Positions 39,054 through 47,646 of a DNA stretch of 64,000 nucleotides are shown piece by piece. The notes under the pieces were generated by a model. That model was not told the DNA's origin and made no database searches. It saw only the letters and a program-made list of their open reading frames with translations. Each line of letters begins with the position of its first letter. Position 1 is the first letter of the stretch. The stretch covers positions 124,001 to 188,000 of the forward strand of contig NZ_JAAXLJ010000003.1 of the NCBI RefSeq assembly GCF_012641075.1, given 5' to 3'. The stretch is from Secundilactobacillus angelensis (lineage in GTDB: Bacteria > Bacillota > Bacilli > Lactobacillales > Lactobacillaceae). Position numbers and translations under genes: made by a program.

Positions 39054-39695
39054 TTATTTGACGCGTACCCTCTGGTTTGGCCTTAGCGAATTAAGACCAG
39101 GGTTTAGCTGCTTCAATCGTGCAACTGAAATCCCGTTGTTCACCGCTACCCGATAAAGGCCTTGACCTTGCTCAACAACGGCATACTTCGAATCAGCAGT
39201 TGAACCGGACGAAGAAGCAGTCGACTTAGCCGACTTTGTGGTTGTAGCCGACTGCTTAGGCGTTGTCGATTTACTAGTAGCCTTGGTCTCTTCAGCTGAG
39301 GTGCGATTAGTATCCGCTGCCTTACTGCTACTACGTGCTTTTGACACTGAGTCAGCAGAGGCTTTTTTAACAGAAGCGGACGAAGCTGCCTTCTCAGAAG
39401 CAGATTTGGCTGCTTTCTTCCGGGGAGTCGAACTCACCGAACTCGTCTGCTCACTGGAAACACTCATTGAATTATCAGGTTTGTTCATCGCGCTTTGACG
39501 CGCCAGACCGTATATTAACGACCCAACAGCAATCAAAATGATAATAGCGACTAAAATAATTGTGATCAATCGGTTATTATGGCTTTGTCGATGACGCTTA
39601 GTCCGTGACAAGTTACCCTGAGCATCCCGGTCGTCCCCAAACGACTGGTCCCAAGGTTTTGTTTCAGATGATTGATCGTCTTTTTTTGGATCCAT
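39054..39695 (-). CDS. LysM domain membrane-anchored protein
   Basis: 213 residues: acidic cytoplasmic head, one membrane helix (about 43-65, LITIILVAIIILIAVGSLIYG), a long Ser/Ala/Lys/Thr-rich linker, and a C-terminal LysM domain (QGLYRVAVNNGISVARLKQL, about 168-213) for peptidoglycan binding. Matches the YpbE-type proteins found between recQ and cmk in Firmicutes. Peptidoglycan contact is inferred from LysM. Confidence 0.88.
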   Translation of the reverse strand: MDPKKDDQSSETKPWDQSFGDDRDAQGNLSRTKRHRQSHNNRLITIILVAIIILIAVGSLIYGLARQSAMNKPDNSMSVSSEQTSSVSSTPRKKAAKSASEKAASSASVKKASADSVSKARSSSKAADTNRTSAEETKATSKSTTPKQSATTTKSAKSTASSSGSTADSKYAVVEQGQGLYRVAVNNGISVARLKQLNPGLNSLRPNQRVRVK

Positions 39696-39761
39696 CGTGT
39701 AACCTCCTCAAAAACTTTCATTACGAATTGTACCATAGCTGGCGCTTTAGTGGGAATTTTT

Positions 39762-41240
39762 TTAAATCACGTCTGATTGCTCACTCTGAGCATTAAACAA
39801 CTGTGCCAAAATTGATTGCCAGTTAATTTGCGTGGCTTGGCGCCGTTCCTGCAAATCACCGTCATCAGCTGGCGCCAATAGCCCGAGCTCGGCTAGTTGA
39901 AAATCGGGTTCGTCACTGCTACAGCAATGCGTTGAAACGGCTTCATCTTGCGTCTGGTCAAAGTAAGTTTGAATGTACTGCCGCTTGCATTCCGGTGTTC
40001 GCACGTAACCCATCATTTTACGAAGGGCGATAATGCGCTGCTCTCGCCGTTTTTCAAAACTGGTCTGCACCTGCTCCTCACGGTAGTGATGTTGTTTGTA
40101 AAACCAAATTAAATTGGCTTTTTCATCCCCGGCCACTTGCGGTTCATTCTGTTGGAAATAATAACTGATTTCATTGGCCTGCGGCACGGTTGCCTCACTT
40201 AAAAATTGGGCAATTTGTTCGTCACCGGATTGGTAAAGTAAAATTGCCACGCTCTGCTGTCCATCACGGCCAGCCCGGCCAATTTCTTGCCAGTAAGATT
40301 CTATGTCGCTGGGAACGTGATAGTGAATCACAAACCGAACGTTATTTTTATCAATTCCCATCCCAAAAGCGCTGGTGGCACAGATGACATCCAATCGGTC
40401 CTGCATAAACTGTTGTTGAACCTTGAAGCGGGTTTCTGGATCTAAATCAGCATGATAAGCCGCCACTCTGCAAGTCGTTTTGGTCCCCAGCAGTTCCGCC
40501 ATTTCGTTGGCCTTCTTCTTACTGGAGAAATAAATAACACCCGGTTTTTTAAGGGTCGCTATCAGTTCAACTAATCGCTCATCCTTGTCCACTTGGGCCT
40601 CAAAGCGTTCGACGTCCAAGAAAATATTTTGTCGATCAACTGGCAAGACAATCTCTGTCGCATGGGGCAACTGTAACTTTTCCTTAATATCACCACGAAC
40701 ATGCTTGGTAGCAGTGGCAGTTGCCATTAGCGTTAAGGGATCATTCAGTTGATGACGAATCTGCCCCAGCAAGAGGTATTCAGGCCGAAAATCCGGACCC
40801 CAGGTAGAAATACAGTGTGCCTCATCGACAACCAATAGCCCTACCTGGGCCAGTTGAAAGGCGTTCAAGACTTGATCTTGACTCAGCATCTCCGGTGAAA
40901 CAAAGACGAAGCGGTAGGCGGACAAATGCCGCAACACCCAAGTTCGTTCATCATAAGACATCATAGAGGTCAAAGCCGTGGCACGCTTTTCACCTTTAAC
41001 GTTCAACGTTGTGACTTGATCCTGCATCAATGAGATCAGGGGTGAAACAATCAGCACTAGCTGCTGTGTGACCGCACCGTACAGTTCATAGATCAAGGTC
41101 TTCCCCGCTCCTGTGGGCAAAACAGCTAGCGTATTCTGGCCCGCCATCAAGGCTTGTAACGCCTCGAGTTGACCAGGTCGAAACTGGCTAAATCCAAACC
41201 GCTTTTGAAGTGTTTCATAGAGTTGTTCCGTGCTGATCAT
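39762..41240 (-). CDS. recQ: ATP-dependent DNA helicase RecQ (RecS-like)
   Basis: 3'-5' superfamily 2 helicase. Motif I LPTGAGKTLIYE, motif II VVDEAHC, motif III ATATA, motif V ATSAFGMGIDK and motif VI IGRAGRDGQ are intact. 492 residues with a degenerate zinc/winged-helix part (C-KRQYIQTYF...CC) and no HRDC domain, the short Bacillus RecS type. Starts inside ypbB with a 26-base overlap, so the two are coupled. Confidence 0.93.
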   Translation of the reverse strand: MISTEQLYETLQKRFGFSQFRPGQLEALQALMAGQNTLAVLPTGAGKTLIYELYGAVTQQLVLIVSPLISLMQDQVTTLNVKGEKRATALTSMMSYDERTWVLRHLSAYRFVFVSPEMLSQDQVLNAFQLAQVGLLVVDEAHCISTWGPDFRPEYLLLGQIRHQLNDPLTLMATATATKHVRGDIKEKLQLPHATEIVLPVDRQNIFLDVERFEAQVDKDERLVELIATLKKPGVIYFSSKKKANEMAELLGTKTTCRVAAYHADLDPETRFKVQQQFMQDRLDVICATSAFGMGIDKNNVRFVIHYHVPSDIESYWQEIGRAGRDGQQSVAILLYQSGDEQIAQFLSEATVPQANEISYYFQQNEPQVAGDEKANLIWFYKQHHYREEQVQTSFEKRREQRIIALRKMMGYVRTPECKRQYIQTYFDQTQDEAVSTHCCSSDEPDFQLAELGLLAPADDGDLQERRQATQINWQSILAQLFNAQSEQSDVI

Positions 41241-42267
41241 CCGTCTGTTTACTCCTTAAGATTTCTAAAAGTCGAAATTGCCAAAATTCCACTGGTAAAT
41301 CTTCAACTTGTTTAAATTGCCAGTCATCAATGGGTGTATCATCCAAACGCCTGCTCATTTGCCCGACAAGCTCTGGTGTTAAAATCCGCTGAAAGGCAAA
41401 CTGTTCCTTTGGCAGCAAGATTGCGGCTTCTAGCAAGTGCTCCCGGACCGTACTCAATTTTAGTGACCGATTGTGACTGATCGTTTCCAATGACTCGCCA
41501 GCCATAAAACTATTCAAGGTTAACTGAGCACTGGTACTGACCAGTGGCCGTTTTAAACCCGCTAGTAAGGTATTTAAGCACGCCGTTTGTGTTTGGGAAA
41601 TTGTTTTAGCCAATTGGCAAGTTAAATCAGTTGCCATCACTCGCGCTTCAGTCTCACTGATTGACAACCCTTGCGCCACTTGTCCCAAAGTTTCACCAGG
41701 TCGTTCATGACCAACTAATAATTGGCTCATGAACATGGCTTGCTGATCGGGCAGTTGGGTGAAAAAAGACTGCCAGAAATCGTAAAAAGTGGTTTTCAAA
41801 TCGGCGTCATGAAAATGTCTGAACCATTGTTTGATCCACTGCTTGACCGCCCACGGGGCTTGAAGCGGATAGTACTGACCATTTTGATAAGCCTGTTCTG
41901 AAACGACCTGGGTTGCCAATAACAGCCGTACCCAAAAGGTATCAATGTCAATGACTAAGCGAATATTTAAATTCTCTGGTTGGTAGCTATTTTGGATAAC
42001 TTGCTGCTGGGCTTTGGCTCCCTCAACAGTTAATTGTGCGTTGGTCTCGGCCACATTAACTAGGCCCTGAGTCTTCAATTCATGAACGGCCTGGTCCATC
42101 GCTTGTCGACTGAGCTTTTTTTCGTAGCCTAACCAAGGCAGTTGATGATAACGCATCCCCCAGTACAAGGTGGACACTGTCCGTTTTCCTACCAAAATAT
42201 TCTCAATGACGCGTAAACGTCGTGGGGCTTTTGGTGATAAAAAAGTGATCAGTTGCTTCGCATCCAT
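41215..42267 (-). CDS. ypbB: YpbB-like helix-turn-helix protein
   Basis: 350 residues, no membrane segment. The C-terminal half holds an HTH-like stretch (SFMAGESLETISHNRSLKLS, then TVREHLLEAAILL) that matches the helicase-linked domain of YpbB. Its place directly before recQ with overlapping frames is conserved in Bacillus and lactobacilli. Function unknown; a role with RecQ is inferred from synteny. ATG 42267 chosen: MDAKQLITFL, with GGGGGC upstream. Confidence 0.82.
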   Translation of the reverse strand: MDAKQLITFLSPKAPRRLRVIENILVGKRTVSTLYWGMRYHQLPWLGYEKKLSRQAMDQAVHELKTQGLVNVAETNAQLTVEGAKAQQQVIQNSYQPENLNIRLVIDIDTFWVRLLLATQVVSEQAYQNGQYYPLQAPWAVKQWIKQWFRHFHDADLKTTFYDFWQSFFTQLPDQQAMFMSQLLVGHERPGETLGQVAQGLSISETEARVMATDLTCQLAKTISQTQTACLNTLLAGLKRPLVSTSAQLTLNSFMAGESLETISHNRSLKLSTVREHLLEAAILLPKEQFAFQRILTPELVGQMSRRLDDTPIDDWQFKQVEDLPVEFWQFRLLEILRSKQTDDQHGTTL

Positions 42268-42334
42268 CGTCAATTGCCCCCATTTATAGTCTGAATCTAT
42301 TCTCCCACACTGGAAATTCACTGTCTAGTGACAT

Positions 42335-42362
42335 CAAAAAAGGATGACACTGAGGTCATCCC
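42335..42362 (-). terminator. Terminator after ribU
   Basis: GGATGAC / GTCATCC stem with a short loop, followed on the minus strand by TTTTTT. Lies between ribU and ypbB. Confidence 0.82.
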
Positions 42363-42398
42363 GTTATCATCTATTGACGTGAATCTTAACGTTTAGTT

Positions 42399-42986
42399 TT
42401 AAAGTAAATCAGATTGCTGTCTTAAAAATGATTTCATTCGGTCAGTGACCACCACGAATACCGCGCCCACGAGAACACCCTTGATCAAATTAAAGGGAAT
42501 CACGCCGAACAATACCATCTGAGACAGTGGAATCGTGATTTTCATGTGTAGCACAGCCATGTAAACTGGAATCAAAACCGTCACGTTCAACAGTGCCATG
42601 ATGACCGACAAACTCACCGTACCGGCGACTGCACCGAGAATCAACCGGGTCACAGTTTTATACTTTCTAACGTATTTTAAGACGAAGTAGATTGGCAGCA
42701 TGAAACTAACCGAAGCCACAAACCCGGCTGCGACACCGATAAAATTAGCAATGTCGACACCCGTTAACAGCCAATACAATAATCCCTTAATGGCAGCAAT
42801 CAAAATACCGCCGACTGGACCAAACATAATCATTCCTAATAAAATGGGAATGTCCGAGAAGTCCACCTTCATATAGGAGACGAACGGTAAAATTGGAAAT
42901 GAAATGAAGTAAAGTAAAAATGAGATTCCTGCAAACAGTGACATGATTACGACCTGGCGAATGCTAAATGGTTGACTATGTTCCAT
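42399..42986 (-). CDS. ribU: Riboflavin ECF transporter S component RibU
   Basis: Substrate-binding membrane subunit that takes up riboflavin with the shared EcfAA'T module (not in this window). 195 residues, about six membrane helices. The fold marks FISFPILPFVSYMKVDFSDIPILLG and FGPVGGILIAAIKGLLYWLL are typical. ATG 42986 follows GGGAGGA. Controlled by an FMN riboswitch directly upstream, which fixes the substrate assignment more firmly than sequence alone. Confidence 0.93.
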   Translation of the reverse strand: MEHSQPFSIRQVVIMSLFAGISFLLYFISFPILPFVSYMKVDFSDIPILLGMIMFGPVGGILIAAIKGLLYWLLTGVDIANFIGVAAGFVASVSFMLPIYFVLKYVRKYKTVTRLILGAVAGTVSLSVIMALLNVTVLIPVYMAVLHMKITIPLSQMVLFGVIPFNLIKGVLVGAVFVVVTDRMKSFLRQQSDLL

Positions 42987-43030
42987 TAGATATATCCTCC
43001 CAAAACTGGTCATCTTCAAATGAAAACGCA

Positions 43031-43073
43031 AACAAAAAAACCGAATTCATTTTCTCCAGAGGAAAACAATTCG
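43031..43073 (-). terminator. FMN riboswitch terminator (expression platform)
   Basis: CCGAATTGTTTTC / GAAAATGAATTCGG hairpin followed on the minus strand by TTTTTTTG, between the aptamer and the ribU start. When FMN is bound, transcription should stop here. Confidence 0.85.
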
Positions 43074-43098
43074 GCTTCACAATTATCTGTGTTAACCC

Positions 43099-43220
43099 AA
43101 TCTTCTTTATACCAGACTTTACTGTCGGTTTCGGAATCACACCGAATCGGCTATTCCAAAAAAGGAATAGGTCGCGGACTTTTACCGCCGGTCGGGAATT
43201 GCACCCTGCCCTGAAGATGA
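43099..43220 (-). promoter_or_regulatory. FMN riboswitch aptamer (RFN element)
   Basis: On the minus strand the conserved words appear in order: P1 CATCTTC, then AGGGCAGGGTG, AATTCCCGACCGGCGGT, AGTCCGCGACC, the variable arm, GGTGTGATTCCG, AACCGACAGTAAAGTCTGG and the closing GAAGATTG that pairs with P1. This is the RFN consensus almost throughout. It binds FMN and shuts off ribU. Confidence 0.95.
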
Positions 43221-43246
43221 ACCATGCTATTTAATTTCTTACGATT

Positions 43247-43275
43247 ATTGTACTGGGTAAACTTCAAGAATGCAA
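43247..43275 (-). promoter_or_regulatory. Sigma-A promoter for ribU
   Basis: On the minus strand TTGCAT (43275-43270), 17 bases, TACAAT (43252-43247), 26 bases before the aptamer and overlapping the end of the rluB region. Confidence 0.78.
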
Positions 43276-43276
43276 G

Positions 43277-44005
43277 CTATTTGTCCAGTTGAGCAACCCG
43301 CTTCAGTTCTTTGACTTCTTCTGGATTCAGTTCCCGAAATTCACCGGGCTGGACCCCTTTAAGGGTTAGAAAAGCGTACGTCTCGCGTTTCAATTTCATT
43401 ACGGGATGGCCGACCGCTTGAAGCATCTTTTTAACTTGATGGTTCTTACCTTCGTGGATCGTCAATGAAACGATTGCCGTCTTCCGCTTATCATCACTGG
43501 AGAGCACTTTAGATCTAGCTGGAGAAGTCTTCTTACCATCAAGGCTGACCCCTTGACGCAGGTTCTTTAATTCTTCATTAGTTGGAATGCCTTGAACCTT
43601 AGCCACATAGGTTTTATCAACTTCATACTTCGGGTGAGTCAGTTGATTAGCTAATTCACCGTCGTTGGTCAGTAACAACAGCCCCGTCGTATCGTAATCT
43701 AGGCGGCCCACCGGATAGACCCGCTCTTTGATTTCGTCATCCAATAAATCAATGACCGTTTTACGGTGCTTATCATCAGAAACCGTCGACACAACCTGCC
43801 GTGGCTTGTTCATTAAAATGTAAATCGGCATTTCAGTTTGAATTGGCATTTCATCTACGGTCACGCGGTCGTGTTTACCCACTTTGACACCCAATTCAGT
43901 CACTGTTTTACCATTCACTTTCACGTGACCAGAAGTGATCAGTTTTTCTGAACTCCGCCGTGAGGCAACACCGGCGTGAGCCATAACTTTTTGCAATCGT
44001 TCCAT
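43277..44005 (-). CDS. rluB: Ribosomal large subunit pseudouridine synthase B
   Basis: Modifies a uridine in helix 89 of 23S rRNA in characterised homologues. 242 residues: N-terminal S4 domain (MERLQKVMAHAGVASRRSSE), then the RsuA/RluB catalytic domain with the Asp in VYPVGRLDYDTTGLLLLTNDG, and HEGKNHQVKKMLQAVGH. Follows scpB by four bases, the standard scpA-scpB-rluB order. Confidence 0.96.
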   Translation of the reverse strand: MERLQKVMAHAGVASRRSSEKLITSGHVKVNGKTVTELGVKVGKHDRVTVDEMPIQTEMPIYILMNKPRQVVSTVSDDKHRKTVIDLLDDEIKERVYPVGRLDYDTTGLLLLTNDGELANQLTHPKYEVDKTYVAKVQGIPTNEELKNLRQGVSLDGKKTSPARSKVLSSDDKRKTAIVSLTIHEGKNHQVKKMLQAVGHPVMKLKRETYAFLTLKGVQPGEFRELNPEEVKELKRVAQLDK

Positions 44006-44009
44006 ATAA

Positions 44010-44597
44010 TTATTTATCCTCCGAGTTTATCTGTTCGTTGAACCGTTTTAAAAATAAATCGCCATTCTGTTCATCATCCGGCAGCGTTTGAGCTTCCGGC
44101 AATGGCGGCAAATCAGCTAGCTGCTTGATGCCAAAATAATCCATGAAGTAGCCAGTAGTCTTGTATAGCTTTGGCCGGCCGGGTCCCTTCTTACGCCCTG
44201 ATTCCGTGATCAGTTGCCGCAACATCAGTTTATTCAAAGTACCGGAGCTTTGAACGCCACGAATTTCATCGATTTCAATTCGAGTAATCGGCTGATTGTA
44301 CGCAATAATGGCTAATACTTCTAGTGATGCCTGCGACAAGCCAGTGGAACTAGGGGCTTCAAAGTATTGACTGACAACGTTAGCCAGACCTTCCTTAGTC
44401 GCCAGTCGAACCGTGTCACTGCTCTTTAAAATGACTAACGCGGAGTCCGGGTCACTGGCATATTTTTGATTTAACTTAGCTAACGACTGATTCACTGCCG
44501 GCACCATTGAATCAGTTAAATTCGCCAGTTCTTGAATCGTCAAGCCTGATTCGCCACTCACAAACAGCAGCGCTTCTAGTTGTTGTATCTTACTCAT
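44010..44597 (-). CDS. scpB: Segregation and condensation protein B
   Basis: Dimeric winged-helix (kite) subunit of the SMC-ScpAB condensin complex. 195 residues; QLEALLFVSGESGLTIQEL and VLAIIAYNQPITRIEIDEIRG are family signatures, with GRKKGPGRPKLYKTTGYFMDYFG after. Four-base overlap with scpA. Confidence 0.96.
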   Translation of the reverse strand: MSKIQQLEALLFVSGESGLTIQELANLTDSMVPAVNQSLAKLNQKYASDPDSALVILKSSDTVRLATKEGLANVVSQYFEAPSSTGLSQASLEVLAIIAYNQPITRIEIDEIRGVQSSGTLNKLMLRQLITESGRKKGPGRPKLYKTTGYFMDYFGIKQLADLPPLPEAQTLPDDEQNGDLFLKRFNEQINSEDK

Positions 44598-45349
44598 TCT
44601 TCTTCTCCCAAATTAGCCGGTTTAACAGTGATTGGCATGACTCGATTAGGCTGATCCACGGCAACTTCATGCTGCTTGGTCATTTCTAACAATGCTAAAA
44701 AGGTCGTCACCAGCTCCTCCTTGTTTGGCTTATTATCGAATAACTGGCCAAAGGGAACAGCTACTCGTACTTTGCTTAGTTTAAACCGTAACGTATGGAT
44801 CTGCCCCTTCACCGTGTACTGTTCGTCACGAATCAAACGCATTGGTAGTTCCGGTTGGCGCTGACGCTCAGTCAGCTCAGTTAAGACGCGCTTTAGGTCG
44901 GTCAAGGTTAACCCCGGCGCCAGTTTGCCTAATTTGACGCCAGCTGGTACCGCCATCTCCGGACGGGTATAAAACTTCTGCCGGGCAAGTGCCTGTTGTT
45001 TGAACCAGCTCGCCACCTGCTTATAACGTTGATACTTCACCAGTTGATTGACCAAATCATCCTGCATTTCTGCTAAACTTGGCTCGTCTTCCTCTTCCTC
45101 CGGCGTTTCGTCCACAGGTAATAAGAGTTTGGCCTTCATTTTCATGAGGGTAGCGGCCATCACAAAATAGTAGCCAGCCACATCAAGTTGATGATCCTGC
45201 ATCTGCCGCAAAGCCATCATGTACTGATCAGTGATGCTGACAATGGGAATATCATAAATATCGATGGACGAAGACTTGATCAAGTGTAACAGCAAATCAA
45301 GCGGGCCTTCAAAATTTTGGACGTGAATCAATACTGGCTGCTCACTCAT
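44594..45349 (-). CDS. scpA: Segregation and condensation protein A
   Basis: Kleisin subunit that closes the SMC ring. N-terminal FEGPLDLLLHLIKSSSIDIYDIPI (about 13-36) and the C-terminal winged helix (VTTFLALLEMTKQHEVAVDQ) are typical. 251 residues from ATG 45349, which follows GGGAGG; the longer frame begins before that ribosome site. Its start lies inside ribT. Confidence 0.95.
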   Translation of the reverse strand: MSEQPVLIHVQNFEGPLDLLLHLIKSSSIDIYDIPIVSITDQYMMALRQMQDHQLDVAGYYFVMAATLMKMKAKLLLPVDETPEEEEDEPSLAEMQDDLVNQLVKYQRYKQVASWFKQQALARQKFYTRPEMAVPAGVKLGKLAPGLTLTDLKRVLTELTERQRQPELPMRLIRDEQYTVKGQIHTLRFKLSKVRVAVPFGQLFDNKPNKEELVTTFLALLEMTKQHEVAVDQPNRVMPITVKPANLGEEE

Positions 45350-45698
45350 GGCTAGCCTCCCACTTAGCAACGATTCGCGTGGTTTCCAGGGTGCCCATGA
45401 TGCGTTGCTCCGGATACATGTCCTGCAGTTCAGTTAAAATGGTATTCGTCTGATCCTCTTCCCGAGCTGCCGGTGTCAAGGCAATGAGCCGAATCACGAC
45501 GAAATGAGGGCGCAGTTCAACCCCAACAATTCCTGAAAAGTCCTGATTAACGTCCTTCCATAACAACAGCTGTCTAGAATCACTATCTTGATACCACTGC
45601 AACTCTGCTCGCAAACGGTCAATTTTCTTCAATGCCGGCGCAAAGGAGAGCAACCCCATTGCCACTTTCTCATAATCACTACGATATTTAAGTAACAA
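45342..45698 (-). CDS. ribT: RibT-like GNAT family protein
   Basis: 118 residues related to Bacillus RibT (shared start MLxKYxxxYEKxAMGLLSF and the RQLLLWK...GIVGVE core), a small acetyltransferase-fold protein encoded last in the Bacillus riboflavin operon just before scpA. Here the riboflavin biosynthesis genes are absent from this locus and the gene overlaps scpA by eight bases. The usual GNAT acetyl-CoA loop (R/QxxGxG/A) is not recognisable (AAREEDQTNT instead), so activity is doubtful. Confidence 0.8.
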   Translation of the reverse strand: MLLKYRSDYEKVAMGLLSFAPALKKIDRLRAELQWYQDSDSRQLLLWKDVNQDFSGIVGVELRPHFVVIRLIALTPAAREEDQTNTILTELQDMYPEQRIMGTLETTRIVAKWEASHE

Positions 45699-45716
45699 AC
45701 TGATCCCTCCGTAACT

Positions 45717-46604
45717 TTACGCTCTTGGGTGAGCTTTACGATAAACTTCTGTTAAGTGTTTTTTAGAAATATGCGTATAAATTTGCGTTGTTGAAATATC
45801 TGAGTGGCCTAAAAGTTCCTGAACGATTCGCAGGTCAGCACCATTTTCCAGAATATGAGTGGCAAATGAGTGCCGTAACGTATGCGGTGTGACGTGTTTA
45901 CGAATCCCAGCCACACTGACGTATTGCTGAATCTTCTGCCAGATGCTTTGCCGGCTCAGGCCACTACCATGGGCATTCAAAAATAAATAGGGTGATGTCC
46001 GCTGCTTCAATAGCAAGGGTCGGCTTTCATTCAAATAGCGGTTGATCCAATCAATTGCGACGTCACCGATAGGGATGATACGTTCCTTGTTTCCTTTACC
46101 GATGGTTTGAATCAACCCCATTTCTAAGTGGAGTTCACCCATTTTGAGGTGTACCAGTTCGCTAACTCGCAAGCCGGTAGCGTACATCACTTCTAAAATC
46201 GCCCGATCCCGAATTCCATACTTATTCGTCGTATCCGGCGCAGCCAGCAACGCATCAACTTCAGTCACCGTTAAGACCTGTGGCAACGGTCGACTCTTCT
46301 TAGGTGCCTTCACTTCTGCCATGGGGTCCACGGTAAGCTGATCATTTTGAACCAAGTACTGGAAAAAGTGCCGCAGGGTAGAGACCATACGTGTCACACT
46401 GTTCCGAGACTTCCCGTTGGTTTGCTGCTGTTTCAAAAAATTAAGCATCGTTAACTGATCGACTTTAGTGATGTCGGTGATTTTTTGCCGTTCCAGAAAT
46501 TCCCGGAATTCTTTTAAATCCAAACGGTAAGAACTAATCGTATTGGCAGCTAAACCCCGTTCAATTCTTAAATCATGCAGAAAATCTTCAATCTGTTCGT
46601 CCAT
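45717..46604 (-). CDS. xerD: Site-specific tyrosine recombinase XerD
   Basis: Partner of XerC at dif. 295 residues from ATG 46604 (MDEQIEDFLHDLRIERGL). First catalytic Arg in ATGLRVSELVHL, then HTLRHSFATHILENGADLRI, ELLGHSDISTTQIYTHI with the second His and Tyr. Location between cvfB and the scpA region is the usual place of xerD. Its start overlaps cvfB's end by 17 bases. Confidence 0.94.
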   Translation of the reverse strand: MDEQIEDFLHDLRIERGLAANTISSYRLDLKEFREFLERQKITDITKVDQLTMLNFLKQQQTNGKSRNSVTRMVSTLRHFFQYLVQNDQLTVDPMAEVKAPKKSRPLPQVLTVTEVDALLAAPDTTNKYGIRDRAILEVMYATGLRVSELVHLKMGELHLEMGLIQTIGKGNKERIIPIGDVAIDWINRYLNESRPLLLKQRTSPYLFLNAHGSGLSRQSIWQKIQQYVSVAGIRKHVTPHTLRHSFATHILENGADLRIVQELLGHSDISTTQIYTHISKKHLTEVYRKAHPRA

Positions 46605-47490
46605 TTTGATCACGTCCTGCTTCAGTTAACCACAGGTAGCCATCATGCTCTTCAGCTAGCCGCTGTTTCATTAAATGGCCGACTGCCCGCTTGAACTGTC
46701 CCTTACTGATGCCAAAGTAATCTTTGATGTCAGCGGGATCACTCTTATCCGTAAAGGCCACCTTGCCTTCTGGCGCATGTTGCAACGTTGCTAACAGCAT
46801 TAAGGCGTCATCCGGAATCGCTTCGTATGCCCGGGGGCGCAGTGATAACTTTAATGTCCCATCAGGATACTGACTCACTACCCGGGTGTTTAACTGTTGC
46901 CCGAGCCGTGGTTCCTGGTCCCGTTCTTCAGGTGGAATAAAGCCCAAATTGTAATCAGCAGTGATCACCATGGTCCCAGTTAGTTTCAACCGGTAGGCAG
47001 TGGCTTCAACATCCTTATTGATTAACTTGGTTGATACCGGTTGAGAAATGACCCGATACAGCGCTTCGTCGCCTAAGTCGCCCCACATCCGCCCCTTCTT
47101 ATCCAGGGTAATCGAAAGCATTAACCGATCACCGCGTTGTGGCCAAAGCCCGGCAATTTCGGGCAAATTATCCAGTGACACCACAATGTCTTTATTGGGT
47201 AAGCCAATATTGACGAATACACCCAATCCATGCTGAACCCGGACCACTTCACCGAAGCCGTAGTGATCCACTTGAACCTTAGGCGCGTTTCGCGTCATTT
47301 GCAATTGGTGCTGTTCGTTCTCGTAAGCAAAGCCCTTAAAATGACTGCCCAGCTTCAACGGTTTCTCAATCTCGGCTTTATCCAGTCGAAAAGTAAGTCC
47401 GTTGGTTTGGACAAAATACTGTTTATCATTTTCATCAGTGACTTCGCCGCTAATTATTCGGCCGAGCAACTGAGTTAATTCATTATCCAT
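46588..47490 (-). CDS. cvfB: RNA-binding virulence regulatory protein CvfB-like
   Basis: 300 residues with several S1-like OB domains (e.g. GEVVRVQHGLGVFVNIGLPNK, about 78-98; YRLKLTGTMVITADYNLGFI) and a C-terminal winged helix (FGISKGQFKRAVGHLMKQRL). Matches the YitL/CvfB family, which in Staphylococcus binds RNA and affects gene expression. The virulence label comes from that species. First gene of the cvfB-xerD-ribT-scpA-scpB-rluB run. Confidence 0.9.
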   Translation of the reverse strand: MDNELTQLLGRIISGEVTDENDKQYFVQTNGLTFRLDKAEIEKPLKLGSHFKGFAYENEQHQLQMTRNAPKVQVDHYGFGEVVRVQHGLGVFVNIGLPNKDIVVSLDNLPEIAGLWPQRGDRLMLSITLDKKGRMWGDLGDEALYRVISQPVSTKLINKDVEATAYRLKLTGTMVITADYNLGFIPPEERDQEPRLGQQLNTRVVSQYPDGTLKLSLRPRAYEAIPDDALMLLATLQHAPEGKVAFTDKSDPADIKDYFGISKGQFKRAVGHLMKQRLAEEHDGYLWLTEAGRDQNGRTD

Positions 47491-47595
47491 TTTAGTATCC
47501 CCGTTCGTTCTCGTCTATTACACATCTTTTGATATTATCGCACATAATCACTGGTGGTGGTAGTTTATTCTCACTCCAGAATCTCAGGCCAATGA

Positions 47596-47628
47596 AAAAA
47601 GCCTAGCCACAGGGGCTAGACTTTTTAA
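47596..47628 (-). terminator. Terminator after pyk
   Basis: AGCCTAGCC / GGGCTAGAC stem with a short loop, A-run on one side and TTTTTT on the minus strand, 19 bases after the pyk stop. Confidence 0.82.
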
Positions 47629-47646
47629 TATCAGCTTAATAGTTGA

